Assembly: GCA_963800975.1 (NCBI GenBank)
Contig: CAWDDB010000002.1
Coordinates: forward strand, 62,001 to 126,000
DNA from: JALYGY01 sp963800975
Lineage (GTDB): Bacteria; Actinomycetota; Rubrobacteria; Rubrobacterales; Rubrobacteraceae
Reading direction: 5' to 3'
DNA length: 64,000 nt
The position numbers were made by a program, and so were the translations under genes. Positions 43,354 to 51,835 of this stretch are shown piece by piece (the stretch's first letter is position 1; each line of letters begins with the position of its first letter). Under the pieces are notes generated by a model. It ran no database searches. It was not told the origin of the DNA and saw only the letters and a list, made by a program, of their open reading frames with translations.

Positions 43354-43388
43354 ATCCGGTTGACCGGATTCCTGGTGTGCAATATAGT
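43354..43388 (+). promoter_or_regulatory. Promoter with overlapping palindrome for the DUF485/ActP operon
   Basis: TTGACC (43360-43365), a 17-base spacer and TATAGT (43383-43388) make a good promoter. The -35 lies inside the perfect inverted repeat ATCCGGT-TG-ACCGGAT (43354-43369), a likely repressor site. The leader to GTG 43426 carries AAAGGGG as ribosome binding site. Confidence 0.65.
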
Positions 43389-43425
43389 GCCGAATTCTGG
43401 TAGGGGGATCGAGAAAGGGGAACGG

Positions 43426-43756
43426 GTGGACAGAGACGCGGAGTGGTTGCGCGTCGAGCGGACGTCGGCATTCAAGGAGCTCGCGCAGAAGAGGAAGGCG
43501 TTCATCGTGCCGGCGACGATCTTCTTCCTGGTCTTCTACTTCGGGTTACCGGTGTTGGCAGCGTTCACGACCGTTCTCGATGGCTACGCGATAGGCGCCA
43601 TCACCTGGGCCTACGTGTACGCCTTCGCGCAGTTCGCGATGACCTGGATACTCATGCACATGTACGTGAGCCGGGCCAACCGAGTGGGACGACCTGGTCG
43701 ATAAGGCGCGGCAAGAAGCCGCTGGCTCCGCCAGCGGAGCTGGGGAGGCCGGGTAG
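43426..43756 (+). CDS. DUF485 family membrane protein, frameshift near the C-terminus
   Basis: The protein starts at GTG 43426 and reads LRVERTSAFKELAQKRKAFIVPATIFFLVFYFGLPVLAAFT, a span, then ITWAYVYAFAQFAMTWILMHMYVSRAN, a second span. This is the DUF485 (YjcH-like) layout that accompanies acetate permease genes. A single indel near 43684 takes the frame to an early stop. Corrected, it continues EWDDLVDKARQEAAGSASGAGEAG to the TAG at 43754-43756, two bases before the GTG of the transporter. It is about 109 residues when corrected. Confidence 0.85.
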
Positions 43757-43757
43757 C

Positions 43758-45381
43758 GTGAGCGATCAGGTCATATCCATAATCTTCTTCGTCGCTCATC
43801 ATCGCGCTGACGCTGGTCATCACCGCCTGGGCTTCGAGGCAGGACGTCGACACCAGCCACCACTACGTGGCGGGCGGCGAGATCAAGGGCTGGCAGAACG
43901 GGCTGGCCATCTCCGGCGACTACCTCTCGGCGGCTTCATTCCTCGGGATAGCGGGCGCCATCTCCCTGACCGGGTTCTCGGGCTTCTACCTCTCGATCGG
44001 CTTCCTTGTGGCGTACCTGGTGGTGTTGCTGCTGGTGGCCGAGCCCTTGCGGAACCTGGGCAAGTACACGATGGCGGACATGCTCACGAGCCGCTTCAAC
44101 ACGAGCCGCGTGCGGTCGGTGGCGGCCTTGAGCACCGTTACCATAAGCATGTTCTACATGATCGCCCAGCTCAACGGGGCGGGGGCGCTCATCGGGCTGT
44201 TGCTCGGGTTCCCCTACTGGATCTCGGTCATCGGGGTCGGCATCCTCATGACCATCTATGTCGTCGCGGGCGGCATGATCGCGACGACCTGGATCCAGAT
44301 CATCAAGGCCGTACTGCTGATCGCTGGTACCCTGCTCCTGAGCATCCTGGTGCTCGCCAGGTTCGGCTTCAACCCGCTCGCGCTCTTCGCCGAGGTCGAG
44401 AGCCAGTTCGGCAGCGAGATGCTGGCTCCGCCTCCCCCGAGTGGCCTCGTCGCGGGCCTCGACGTCATCTCGCTCAACATCGCCCTCGTCCTCGGGACGG
44501 CGGGCTTGCCGCACATCCTGATCCGGTTCCTCACCGTGCCCGACGCCAAGACCGCCAGGTCCTCGATAGTCACGGCGACCTGGATCATAGGCCTGTTCTA
44601 CCTGCTGACGCCGGTCCTGGGCTATGGCGCGGCGATCTTTGTCGGGCAGACCGAGATCGAGAACGCAAACGTGGCCGGCAACCTCGCGGCACCGCAGCTC
44701 GCCGAGGTGCTCGGCGGCCCCGTTTTCTTCGCGTTTATCTCGGCGGTTGCTTTCGCGACGATCGTGGCCGTTGTCGCTGGGCTCGTGGTGGCGGCCTCGA
44801 GCGCCTTCGCCCACGACTTCTACACAAACGTGATACGCCACGGCGAGGCCTCCGAGCAAGAGCAGTTCAGGGCCGCCCGCCTCGCGGCCATAGGCATCTC
44901 GGTCGCAGCGATGGCCCTGGCGATACCCCTGGGTAGCCTGAACGTGGCTTTCCTCGTGGCGCTGGCCTTCGCCGTCGCCGCGAGCGCGAACGTGCCGGTC
45001 ATCCTCCTGACGATCTTCTGGAAGAGGTTCAACACGACCGGGGCGATCACCGGCATGATGCTCGGCCTGGTCTCGGCCGTGGTCCTGGTCATCATCAGCC
45101 CGAGCGTGTTCACGGGCCCCAACCCGGAGCCGCCGCTAACCCCGATCATCCCCATAGATGCCCTCTTCCCGCTGACCAGCCCGGCGATCATCTCTGTTCC
45201 TCTCGGCTTCCTGGGCTGCTACTTCGGTACGCTTCTCGGTGGTCGCGGAGCCGAGCGCGAGCGCGAGCAGGGCATCCAGACGTCGTACGATGAGGTCCAC
45301 GTCCGCGCCCTTACCGGTATCAGCGATATCGAGCAGGAGATCAAAGAGTCCGCCCCGGAACAGGAACCGCGCACGACCTAG
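43758..45381 (+). CDS. ActP-like sodium:solute symporter (acetate/monocarboxylate), one frameshift
   Basis: The start GTG 43758 reads SDQVISIIFFV, then one indel near 43793 leads into LTLVITAWASRQDVDTSHHYVAGGEIKGWQNGLAISGDYLSAASFLG, the hallmark N-terminus of ActP-type SSS symporters. Later blocks include GKYTMADMLTSRF, MIATTWIQIIKAVLL, GTAGLPHILIRFLTVPDAKTARSS and VVAASSAFAHDFY. The corrected protein is about 540 residues with around thirteen spans. With DUF485 it forms the usual acetate or short monocarboxylate uptake pair. No acetyl-CoA synthetase is nearby. Confidence 0.9.
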
Positions 45382-45410
45382 GGAATCGACACCCATAGAT
45401 GTAGCGCCTA

Positions 45411-45444
45411 CGGGTAGGGAGACGTGGCCACGTCTCCCTACCCG
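45411..45444. terminator. Perfect 34-bp palindrome after the ActP gene
   Basis: CGGGTAGGGAGACGTGG (45411-45427) is followed without spacer by its exact reverse complement (45428-45444). It lies 30 bases past the symporter stop and probably forms a strong terminator hairpin, though no long T tract follows. It also borders a truncated gene. Confidence 0.6.
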
Positions 45445-45475
45445 TGTCTCTAAGATTTTGCCTGTATAGATCGTG

Positions 45476-45743
45476 GCCCCGCGAATGGGCGGAGGTGGGG
45501 TTCGCGAGCCTGGGGTTCGCGGTGGTCGGTTTCCTCGCGTTCAGGGGAAGCTTCGGAGTCCAGGTCGCGGCGGTGGCCGGGCCCACGTGTTTCTCGCTCG
45601 GCGCCGCCGGTGGCCACGTGTACCAGATGGTCGTTGCCAACAACTTCGCGCCCGGCAATGCCGGGGTTATCTTCTATAGCGACATCGCGATACCCGTTAT
45701 AGGTTTTGTCTTACATGTGGCTGCAACACAGGCTCGGGCGTGA
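45476..45743 (+). pseudogene. C-terminal fragment of a DUF6790-like membrane protein
   Basis: The frame to the TGA at 45741-45743 reads REWAEVGFASLGFAVVGFLAF, then CFSLGAAGGHVYQMVVANNFAPGNAGVIFYSDIAIPVIGFVL. That is the second half of a small membrane protein of the DUF6790 type, from memory of the NNFAPGNAG motif. No start codon with ribosome site precedes it and the usual N-terminal spans are missing; the homology seems to begin about 30 bases after the perfect palindrome. It is therefore probably a truncated remnant. Confidence 0.55.
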
Positions 45744-45807
45744 GTCCGCCCCCCGGGAGTCGATCCCGCCCGACGCCGTCGGAGCTTAGACGGCAAATCG
45801 GAGGGTA

Positions 45808-45835
45808 GCGAGGGCGGTTCGCGAACCGCCCTCGC
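45808..45835. terminator. Perfect 28-bp palindrome between converging genes
   Basis: GCGAGGGCGGTTC (45808-45820) and GAACCGCCCTCGC (45823-45835) flank a central GC, so all 28 bases are self-complementary. It lies between the DUF6790-like remnant and the end of the osmC-type gene and could terminate both. Confidence 0.55.
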
Positions 45836-45844
45836 GCGAAGGCT

Positions 45845-46285
45845 CTAGCCTTCGTCTAAGCTGGCGTTCACCCGGATCTCCACGTTACCGCGCAGGGCAT
45901 TTGAGACGGGGCAGCCCTGCTCCGCCTGCTCTACGGCGCCTTGGAAGCCGTCGGCGTCTATGCCGGGGACGTTAGCGCGGATGTCGAGGTCCACGCTGGA
46001 GACCTTGACGTTGTCTACGTCGAACGTGCACACGGCGTCGATCTCCAGTCGCTCCGGAGGCGTGCCTGCCTCGGCGAGAACGTTGGAGAGCGCCATCGCG
46101 AAGCACGAGCCATGGGCGGCGGCGATAAGCTCCTCGGGGCTGGTCTTGCCGTCCGAGCGCTCGGTGCGCGAGGCCCACGTTACGGCCTGCTCCCCCATCG
46201 CCCCGCTTCCAACGGTGAATTTGCCGTTGCCCCGCGGGAGGTCCCCCTCCCACACCACCTCGGCCCGTCGTTCCGCAGTCGCCAT
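45845..46285 (-). CDS. OsmC/Ohr-family thiol peroxidase
   Basis: The 146-residue protein reduces organic hydroperoxides using two cysteines. These are visible in AAAHGSCFAMALSNVLAEAG and in AEQGCPVSNALRGNVEIRV, with the conserved EELIAAAHGSC context of OsmC. The N-terminus AEVVWEGDLPRGNGKFTVGSG and the full length fit the OsmC branch rather than Ohr. It is cytoplasmic and monocistronic. It is separated from the TetR gene by about 175 bases in which I see no gene. Confidence 0.9.
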   Translation of the reverse strand: MATAERRAEVVWEGDLPRGNGKFTVGSGAMGEQAVTWASRTERSDGKTSPEELIAAAHGSCFAMALSNVLAEAGTPPERLEIDAVCTFDVDNVKVSSVDLDIRANVPGIDADGFQGAVEQAEQGCPVSNALRGNVEIRVNASLDEG

Positions 46286-46460
46286 AGGCTGCTCCTATCT
46301 AGTCGGTTACCCGCAGAATGCTATCAGAGGGCGCGTGTTGGCTGGCAAGCATTCTCACCTATCCCGGGAGACCTCCGCTGCCGTTGGGCGTACGATGTGG
46401 TTGGATATTCCTGACACCCGTCCCGAAACGACCGGAATAGTATGGGACTTTCAATCCTTC

Positions 46461-47045
46461 TTACGCCGGGGTCGAGCGGGGCAGAGCGCTCTGGACCATC
46501 GACGCGAGCTCTTCGGCGATCGCATCGAGCGGCGCGATGTCTCGGCGGGCGCGAGCCAAGATCAGCCCTCCCTCCAAGCCGCAGACGATCATGGTGGCCA
46601 GCGACTCCGCGCGCCCCCTTTCGATGCCCCCCGAGCCAAGCCCTTCAACCAGCACCTGCTGCCACTCCTCGAAAGCCTCCTGGCAAACCTCGGCCAGCGC
46701 AGAAGACTCTGGGGAGTCAAGGACGATGGGGGCAACCGGACACCCGAAGACGTAGCCAGAGTCGCGGAGCAGGTGAGCAGCCGCTTCGACGAAGGCGCGC
46801 ACCCCCTCGGCAGGGCCAGGCGAGTCGGTGAGAACCTCCTTCAGCAACTGCGTCACCATCGCTACCCCTCGACGCGCGGCCTCAAGGACAAGTTCCTCTT
46901 TGCCCCCGGGGAAGTGGTAGTACAAGGAGCCGCGCGGAGCGCCGCTCTCCAGGAGGATCTCGTTCAGGCTAGTGCCATGGAACCCCCGTCGGTGGACCAG
47001 GCCGGCCGTGGTCTCGATCATGTGTTCACGCGTATCCTTGACCAT
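46461..47045 (-). CDS. TetR-family repressor (LmrA/QacR-like)
   Basis: The 194-residue protein from ATG 47045 has an N-terminal TetR HTH: REHMIETTAGLVHRRGFHGTSLNEILLESGAPRGSLYYHFPGGKEELV. The ligand-binding half contains YVFGCPVAPIVLD and AFEEWQQVLVEGL, typical of the LmrA/YxaF group. It is divergent from the hydrolase gene. Two GACCGGTC sites overlap the hydrolase promoter between them, so it very likely represses that gene and itself. The ligand is unknown. Confidence 0.9.
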   Translation of the reverse strand: MVKDTREHMIETTAGLVHRRGFHGTSLNEILLESGAPRGSLYYHFPGGKEELVLEAARRGVAMVTQLLKEVLTDSPGPAEGVRAFVEAAAHLLRDSGYVFGCPVAPIVLDSPESSALAEVCQEAFEEWQQVLVEGLGSGGIERGRAESLATMIVCGLEGGLILARARRDIAPLDAIAEELASMVQSALPRSTPA

Positions 47046-47063
47046 AGATTTCTTATAGCACAC

Positions 47064-47103
47064 TTGACAAGATATGTCGACCGGTCTATTATGATGACCG
47101 GTC
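47064..47103 (+). promoter_or_regulatory. Promoter with twin TetR operator sites
   Basis: TTGACA (47064-47069), a 17-base spacer and TATTAT (47087-47092) form a near-consensus promoter for the hydrolase. The palindrome GACCGGTC occurs at 47079-47086 and 47096-47103, one on each side of the -10, each followed by TA. These are the likely binding sites of the divergent TetR protein. Confidence 0.75.
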
Positions 47104-47266
47104 TACACATTAGGAGCCGGACGGGACTGGCGCATTGGGAAAAGAGATCAGGCTATGGCTTGGCACCTGGAAGGTACGTGAATCGAGAACTGCAAGCGAT
47201 AGAGGGACCGGACCAGAGCTCGAACAGCACGCCCGCACACCGAACACGACACAAAGGAGAGAGAAC

Positions 47267-48205
47267 ATGACCATACAGGATCAGGCGCCCGACATGAGCG
47301 GCAGCAGTACTCGAACCCCGGGTCGAACAGGGGCGATGGATCGCGCCACCCTCGACGGGGTGGAGCTGGAGTACGAGTTGAAGGGATCGGGCGAACCGGT
47401 GCTGCTGATCCCTCCGGGGCCTATCGCGGGCGCGTTCCTGCCGTTCCTATCCGAGCCGGCGCTGGTCGCTCGCTACCGACTGATCAGGTATCACCGGCGC
47501 GGCCAGGGCGGCAGCACGCCGGCTGTGGCGCCAGTGAGCTTCGCGGACCACGCGTCCGATGCCGCTTCACTACTCGATCACCTCGGTGTCCGCCGAGCGC
47601 ATATCGCCGGACACTCCTTCGGCGGAAACATTGCACTCCAGCTGGCTCTCGACCACCCGGAGGTCGTCCAGACGCTCGCGCTGCTGGAGCCCTGGACGTT
47701 CGCGGTCCCGAGCGCCGAGGCCTTCCTGAAGCAGGCGGAACCGGTGCTTAAGGCCTACGGCGCAGGTGATCGAGAGGGTGCTATGGCCGGCTTCTTGAGC
47801 GCTGTGAGCGGTCTCAACTGGGAGACCTGCCGCACCGTCATCGACGAGCACGTCCCCGGCGGGGCCGACCGGGCGCTCGTTGAGGCCGACTTCTCCTTCG
47901 GCAGCGATCTGCCGGCCCTCAACGCGTGGACATTCGGTCCCGAGCAGGCGACCTCGATCTCCCAGCCCGTGCTCTCGGTACGGGGCGCCGAGAGTGGGCG
48001 ACTGTTCGTCGAGATCGGAGTGCTGCTCCGCTCCTGGTTCCCCCAGGCCGAGGAACTGCTCCTCGAAGGGGCCGGCCACCTCCTACAGATACAGCGTCCC
48101 GAGCCTGTCGCTCGCGGAATGGCGGAGTTCCTGGGACGACACCCCATTGGCGGCGACGGCCAGGACCGGATCCGCGGGAACTACGCCGCGGAGCCCAACG
48201 CATGA
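47267..48205 (+). CDS. Alpha/beta hydrolase
   Basis: The 312-residue protein starts at ATG 47267 with AAAGGAGAG upstream. An extended polar N-terminus of about 30 residues precedes the fold. The oxyanion region is VLLIPPGPIAGAF, the nucleophile elbow is IAGHSFGGNIA with Ser as nucleophile, and the catalytic His lies in LEGAGHLLQIQRPEPVARGMAEFL. It is probably an esterase or haloperoxidase-like hydrolase of unknown substrate. Transcription starts at the TetR-controlled promoter. Its stop overlaps the next start as ATGA. Confidence 0.88.
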   Translation: MTIQDQAPDMSGSSTRTPGRTGAMDRATLDGVELEYELKGSGEPVLLIPPGPIAGAFLPFLSEPALVARYRLIRYHRRGQGGSTPAVAPVSFADHASDAASLLDHLGVRRAHIAGHSFGGNIALQLALDHPEVVQTLALLEPWTFAVPSAEAFLKQAEPVLKAYGAGDREGAMAGFLSAVSGLNWETCRTVIDEHVPGGADRALVEADFSFGSDLPALNAWTFGPEQATSISQPVLSVRGAESGRLFVEIGVLLRSWFPQAEELLLEGAGHLLQIQRPEPVARGMAEFLGRHPIGGDGQDRIRGNYAAEPNA

Positions 48206-48378
48206 CCGGGAGGTCGTCAGGCACGATCGCATACCGGACGTCGCCGATATTGGTCCTGCTGCTGATCATGGCTGCACTCGCGGCCACGCCGGCGTCCGCG
48301 GCTACGTCGTTCACGAACCCGACTCCGATCGCGCTCCCAAGCAGCGGGTCCTCCGGCCCCGCTGCGCGCCTTCCCTAA
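48202..48378 (+). pseudogene. N-terminal remnant of a secreted protein
   Basis: The 58-codon frame overlaps the hydrolase stop by four bases and reads a good signal peptide, SPILVLLLIMAALAATPASAATS. It then continues FTNPTPIALPSSGSSGPA before an early stop. The start of the mature part looks like that of a larger extracellular (P-domain-type) protein. The frame ends four bases inside the convergent isochorismatase-like gene, so the 3' part seems to have been lost at that junction. It could also be a genuine short secreted peptide. Confidence 0.4.
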
Positions 48379-49028
48379 CCTTCGGCTGCCGCCTCCTCGA
48401 CCTTGCTGCGATACACGCCAGGGTTCGAGGTCCTGGCCTCGATGCCCCCGCTCTCGGTGATCGTGCCGCCGAACAGGAAGGCCGTCTGCCTGAGCGAGGA
48501 CTCCAGGTCGAAGGGAAGCAGCGCCGAGGTCGCGTCTTTGGGGATGATCACCTCGTACCACCTGAGCGCCGCGCTCGCGGCGGTGTAGTGGACGCAGATG
48601 TTGGCGACCGTGCCACACAGGATAAGCGTGTCCACGCCCCACAGCCGCAGAAAGTGATCGAGGTGCGTCCCGTAGAAGGCGTCGTAGCGCACCTTGCGGA
48701 TGACTACCTCGCCCTCGCGCGGCTCGAGCTCGTCCACTATCCGCCAGCCCCAGGTCTCCTCCCGGACGTGCTCGGGCCAGATGTCGTACTCCGGGTCCCC
48801 CTCGCCGTGGGAGTCCTGGGTGAATACGACCTTCATGCCCGAGTCGCGTGCCAGATCAAGCAGGCGCCGGATCGCCGGTATCGTGCCTGCGGCGTCGGGT
48901 ACGACTAGCGTGCCGCCGTCCTTGACGAAATCGTTCTGCATGTCCACCACGATCAGGGCCGTGCGCCCCGGATCCACCCTGACCTCGCCGTGGACCTCGT
49001 ACTCCGGTACCTCGACCGTGCGTGGCAT
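48375..49028 (-). CDS. Isochorismatase-family cysteine hydrolase
   Basis: The 217-residue protein has the family triad in TALIVVDMQNDFV (Asp), VVIRKVRYDAF (Lys) and LCGTVANICVHYTAASAALRWYEVIIPKDA (Cys). DSHGEGDPEYDIWPEHV supplies the metal or substrate-site residues seen in nicotinamidase-like members. It probably hydrolyses an amide or carbamoyl substrate such as nicotinamide or N-carbamoyl compounds; the exact one is not clear. It is convergent with the secreted-protein remnant. Confidence 0.88.
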   Translation of the reverse strand: MPRTVEVPEYEVHGEVRVDPGRTALIVVDMQNDFVKDGGTLVVPDAAGTIPAIRRLLDLARDSGMKVVFTQDSHGEGDPEYDIWPEHVREETWGWRIVDELEPREGEVVIRKVRYDAFYGTHLDHFLRLWGVDTLILCGTVANICVHYTAASAALRWYEVIIPKDATSALLPFDLESSLRQTAFLFGGTITESGGIEARTSNPGVYRSKVEEAAAEG

Positions 49029-49098
49029 TAGCTGACCTCCTTCGGAACACCCTTCTCCACCCCAAGTTTATAACGCGCCCCGAAGATCGAGAAGGCCC

Positions 49099-49971
49099 TC
49101 ACGGAACGCGCGGCTGGTGCTTACGCCGCCCGAGCAACGGCAAGACCTCCCCGACGAAGACCGCGGAGAGTATCAGGACGGCACCGGCGACCTGCACGGC
49201 GACGAGCCTGTCCCCGGCCAGCCAGTAGCCGAAGAAGGCCGCGAAGGCCGGTTCCAAGGTGAGGATGATCGCCGTCCTGGCGGCAGGTAGCCGCTGCTGG
49301 ACGAAGGTCTGGACATAGAACGCCCCGGCTGAGGCGAGCAGCCCGGTGATGAGCAGCGCCACCCACACCTCGCGTGACGGCAGGGCCAGCTCCCCGAAGA
49401 CGGGCCACAGGAGAGCGAACATGGCGGTCATGGCGAGGACCTGGGCGAAGGTCAGGCTCCCCGCGTCGTACCCGGCGGCGTACCGCGAGAGCAACGCGAT
49501 GTGCAGCCCGAGCGCCGCCGCGCAGAGCAGCGTGAGCAAGTCCCCGGGGTTGACGCCCTCGGGCCCACCTCCGGCCAGCAGCACCATCCCGAGCAGGCTC
49601 AAGGCGACCGCCACCACTACCCGCCAGGAGGCGCGTGTTCCGAAGAAGATCCGGTCGGCCAGCGGGGCGAAGACGACGAACAGGCCGGTTATGAGACCGC
49701 TATTGGTGGGCGTCGTGTAGAGGAGCCCGAACGTCTGGAAGAGGTAACCCGTGGCCAGGGCCAACCCGATGCCCCCGCCCACGACCAGCGCCCGGCGCGA
49801 GATCCCCGAAAGGAGTATCGGGGAGAGCGCCACGCTCGCCAGCGCGAAGCGGAGCGCGAGGAAGCCGAGAACGCCGAAGCCCAAGACCGCATCCTGCACC
49901 ACCACGAACGTCCAGCCCCAGACCGCCGTGACCAGCACGAGCAGGGACGTGTAGACGATGGTTTTGCCCAT
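49099..49971 (-). CDS. EamA-family (DMT) transporter
   Basis: The 290-residue protein from ATG 49971 has ten hydrophobic segments in two EamA repeats. The first begins LLVLVTAVWGWTFVVVQDAV and contains ALRFALASVALSPILL. The second includes LLTLLCAAALGLHIALLSRYA and ends LPAARTAIILTLEPAFAAFFGYWLAGDRL, a signature of the family. It is probably a metabolite or amino-acid exporter. It lies downstream of no clear operon partner. Confidence 0.9.
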   Translation of the reverse strand: MGKTIVYTSLLVLVTAVWGWTFVVVQDAVLGFGVLGFLALRFALASVALSPILLSGISRRALVVGGGIGLALATGYLFQTFGLLYTTPTNSGLITGLFVVFAPLADRIFFGTRASWRVVVAVALSLLGMVLLAGGGPEGVNPGDLLTLLCAAALGLHIALLSRYAAGYDAGSLTFAQVLAMTAMFALLWPVFGELALPSREVWVALLITGLLASAGAFYVQTFVQQRLPAARTAIILTLEPAFAAFFGYWLAGDRLVAVQVAGAVLILSAVFVGEVLPLLGRRKHQPRVP

Positions 49972-50038
49972 TACTATGCGGGTTCTCGCTTTCCATAGCC
50001 CGAGCAGGATAACACAGGACATGCTCGGGCCAGGTACT

Positions 50039-50257
50039 TCAGTTCCCTTGGAACTCCTCGACCGGAACGAGCTCTACGTCGTCGTCTACCAGTAGACCAG
50101 GATTACGAAACTCGAACATGATTGACGGTATCCTGCTCTACCCTCCTGCGCCACCACGATCGTTCCTGGCTGTCGGATGGGTTCTCTAGGTACTCAACTG
50201 GCGCTTGTTCATCGTAGGAGTGCTCTATCCAGTATTCATCGTTGCTTCATCGCGGTG
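50039..50257 (-). pseudogene. Possible small gene split by a frameshift
   Basis: Two adjoining minus-strand frames have natural-looking composition. One reads NDEYWIEHSYDEQAPVEYL and SWWRRRVEQDTV; the other begins at ATG 50119 and reads MFEFRNPGLLVDDDVELVPVE and stops at 50039. Joined, they would give about 70 residues. No convincing start is seen for the first part. Otherwise the 330-base gap between the EamA and membrane-protein genes holds nothing I can support. Confidence 0.25.
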
Positions 50258-50301
50258 TGCTTCGCTGGGGAAGGCCAACGGTAGGAGAAAGGAAGTCGGT
50301 G

Positions 50302-50661
50302 ATGGACGCATTGGGAGATGGGATCGAAGCCCCCACGACCAGGAACTCGGTGGAAGAGGTTGATCGGCTCAGGCTCAGGTACGGCTTCTGGATCATCATG
50401 AGTGGTTTCGCGCTCATCGCTTTTATCACCGTGATCTCGATCTTCAGGTGGGCCGAGGTTACCAACGTGGCCACGGTGGTAGGTGCGGTGTCTAGCTTGG
50501 TCGGCACGGTGGTCGGTACCTTCTTCGGCGTTCAAGTTGGGGGTGCGGGCAAGGAAAAGGCGGAGGCTGCTCGCGAGCGCTCGGAAGAGCTGACGAGGTC
50601 GGCCTTGTCGATGTTGCCGCCAGAGACAGCCAGACGGCTACGATCGGAGACGGAGCGTTAA
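50302..50661 (+). CDS. Small two-span membrane protein
   Basis: From ATG 50302 (GGAAG upstream) the 119-residue product has an N-terminal polar stretch. The spans follow: YGFWIIMSGFALIAFITVISIF and VATVVGAVSSLVGTVVGTFFGVQVG. A charged C-terminal helix ends it (GKEKAEAARERSEELTRSALSMLPPETARRL). I do not recognise a family. It may form oligomers through the Gly-rich second span. It is followed by the lipoprotein gene after about 200 bases without a recognised feature. Confidence 0.65.
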   Translation: MDALGDGIEAPTTRNSVEEVDRLRLRYGFWIIMSGFALIAFITVISIFRWAEVTNVATVVGAVSSLVGTVVGTFFGVQVGGAGKEKAEAARERSEELTRSALSMLPPETARRLRSETER

Positions 50662-50868
50662 CAGAGGTCACGGCGTCGCCGCACGCCGAAGAATACGTGC
50701 CCCGACAAGGGTAGAACGCCGTCGACTCCGCCACGATGGGACATGGCTCTCTGCACCGTGTATTTCAAGAACCGCATCCATGCATAACTAACTAAAGAGG
50801 GCGTTTGTGGCTCGGAAGGTTACGCAATCGTCCGGCAATGAGGCGCGCTAGCCATCGAAGGATGGAAC

Positions 50869-51759
50869 ATGACGAAGGCGATATTGACCACGTTAGCAGC
50901 CACGTTCTTGCTGGTGGGGTGCTTCGGGCAGAACGACGCTCCAGAGCAGGTACAGGAGAACAACCCGAAACCCAGGACGGTCGTCGTGAACGAGGGCATG
51001 AGCGAGGAGGAGGAAGAGAAGCTAAACGAGCGCCTGGCCGACCTGGAGGAGGAGGCGAACGACCAACCCACCGAGCAAACTACGCAGCAGGTGGATGGCG
51101 CCGAGGATGATGTTCTCGCCGCGGCTCAGGACTACTACGCGGCGGCGGCGGGCGGTAACTACAGCTACACCTACGACAACCTCAGCGCGGTCTCCCAGGG
51201 CCAGTTTACCGAGGACGAGTGGGTGACGAAGAACACCACCCTGGGTAGCGACGCGGGAACCTACAACATCAACTCGGTCGAGATGTCGAACGATTCTACG
51301 GCGGAGGTTCAGCTGACCATCGCCGCGTCGGATGGCTCCAGCTCCGAACGGACCACGCTGTTCGTCCTGGAGAACGGCAGCTGGATGCACCAGCTCACCC
51401 AGGAGGAGTACGATCTCTTCGCCGGCGCCACCGCCTCCTCTGCTTCCGCGTCCGACAGCGCGTCAGCAAGCTCGTCGGCAAGCGCCGACTCCAACGCGAA
51501 CACCAAACATGTGGAGGTAGTCATCACCTCCAACAAGCCTGCCGACGTATCCATCAACGACGACAGATTCAAGTGGGTGTTGAACGAGGAGATAGTCGGA
51601 ACCGAGACCTACGAGCGGGACCTTCCCGAGAACGCCGGGTTATCGGTAAGCGCTATCACGGCCGCGTTCAACGCGAAGACCACCATCGAGGTTTACGAGG
51701 ACGGCACTCTGGTTGCCCAGGACTCTGACTCCAATGGCAACGCGATAGTGACCTATTGA
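50869..51759 (+). CDS. Secreted lipoprotein of unknown function
   Basis: The 296-residue protein has a lipoprotein signal (AILTTLAATFLLVGCFGQ) with Cys17 as the lipidation site. An acidic coiled segment rich in Glu follows (SEEEEEKLNERLADLEEEA). Next is a domain reading DVLAAAQDYYAAAAGGNYSYTYDNLS, EDEWVTKNTTLG and TTLFVLENGSWMHQLTQEEYDLF, which has the style of DUF4878/NTF2-like lipoproteins. A Ser/Ala linker leads to a C-terminal beta domain, HVEVVITSNKPADVSINDD. The surface role is unknown. Confidence 0.75.
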   Translation: MTKAILTTLAATFLLVGCFGQNDAPEQVQENNPKPRTVVVNEGMSEEEEEKLNERLADLEEEANDQPTEQTTQQVDGAEDDVLAAAQDYYAAAAGGNYSYTYDNLSAVSQGQFTEDEWVTKNTTLGSDAGTYNINSVEMSNDSTAEVQLTIAASDGSSSERTTLFVLENGSWMHQLTQEEYDLFAGATASSASASDSASASSSASADSNANTKHVEVVITSNKPADVSINDDRFKWVLNEEIVGTETYERDLPENAGLSVSAITAAFNAKTTIEVYEDGTLVAQDSDSNGNAIVTY

Positions 51760-51835
51760 GAGGGCACGGGCTTCGGGTGAACCGGTCCTAATCGGCGCGG
51801 TTGCACGGCGCCCTGGACTTATTGGCTTCGCAGCC

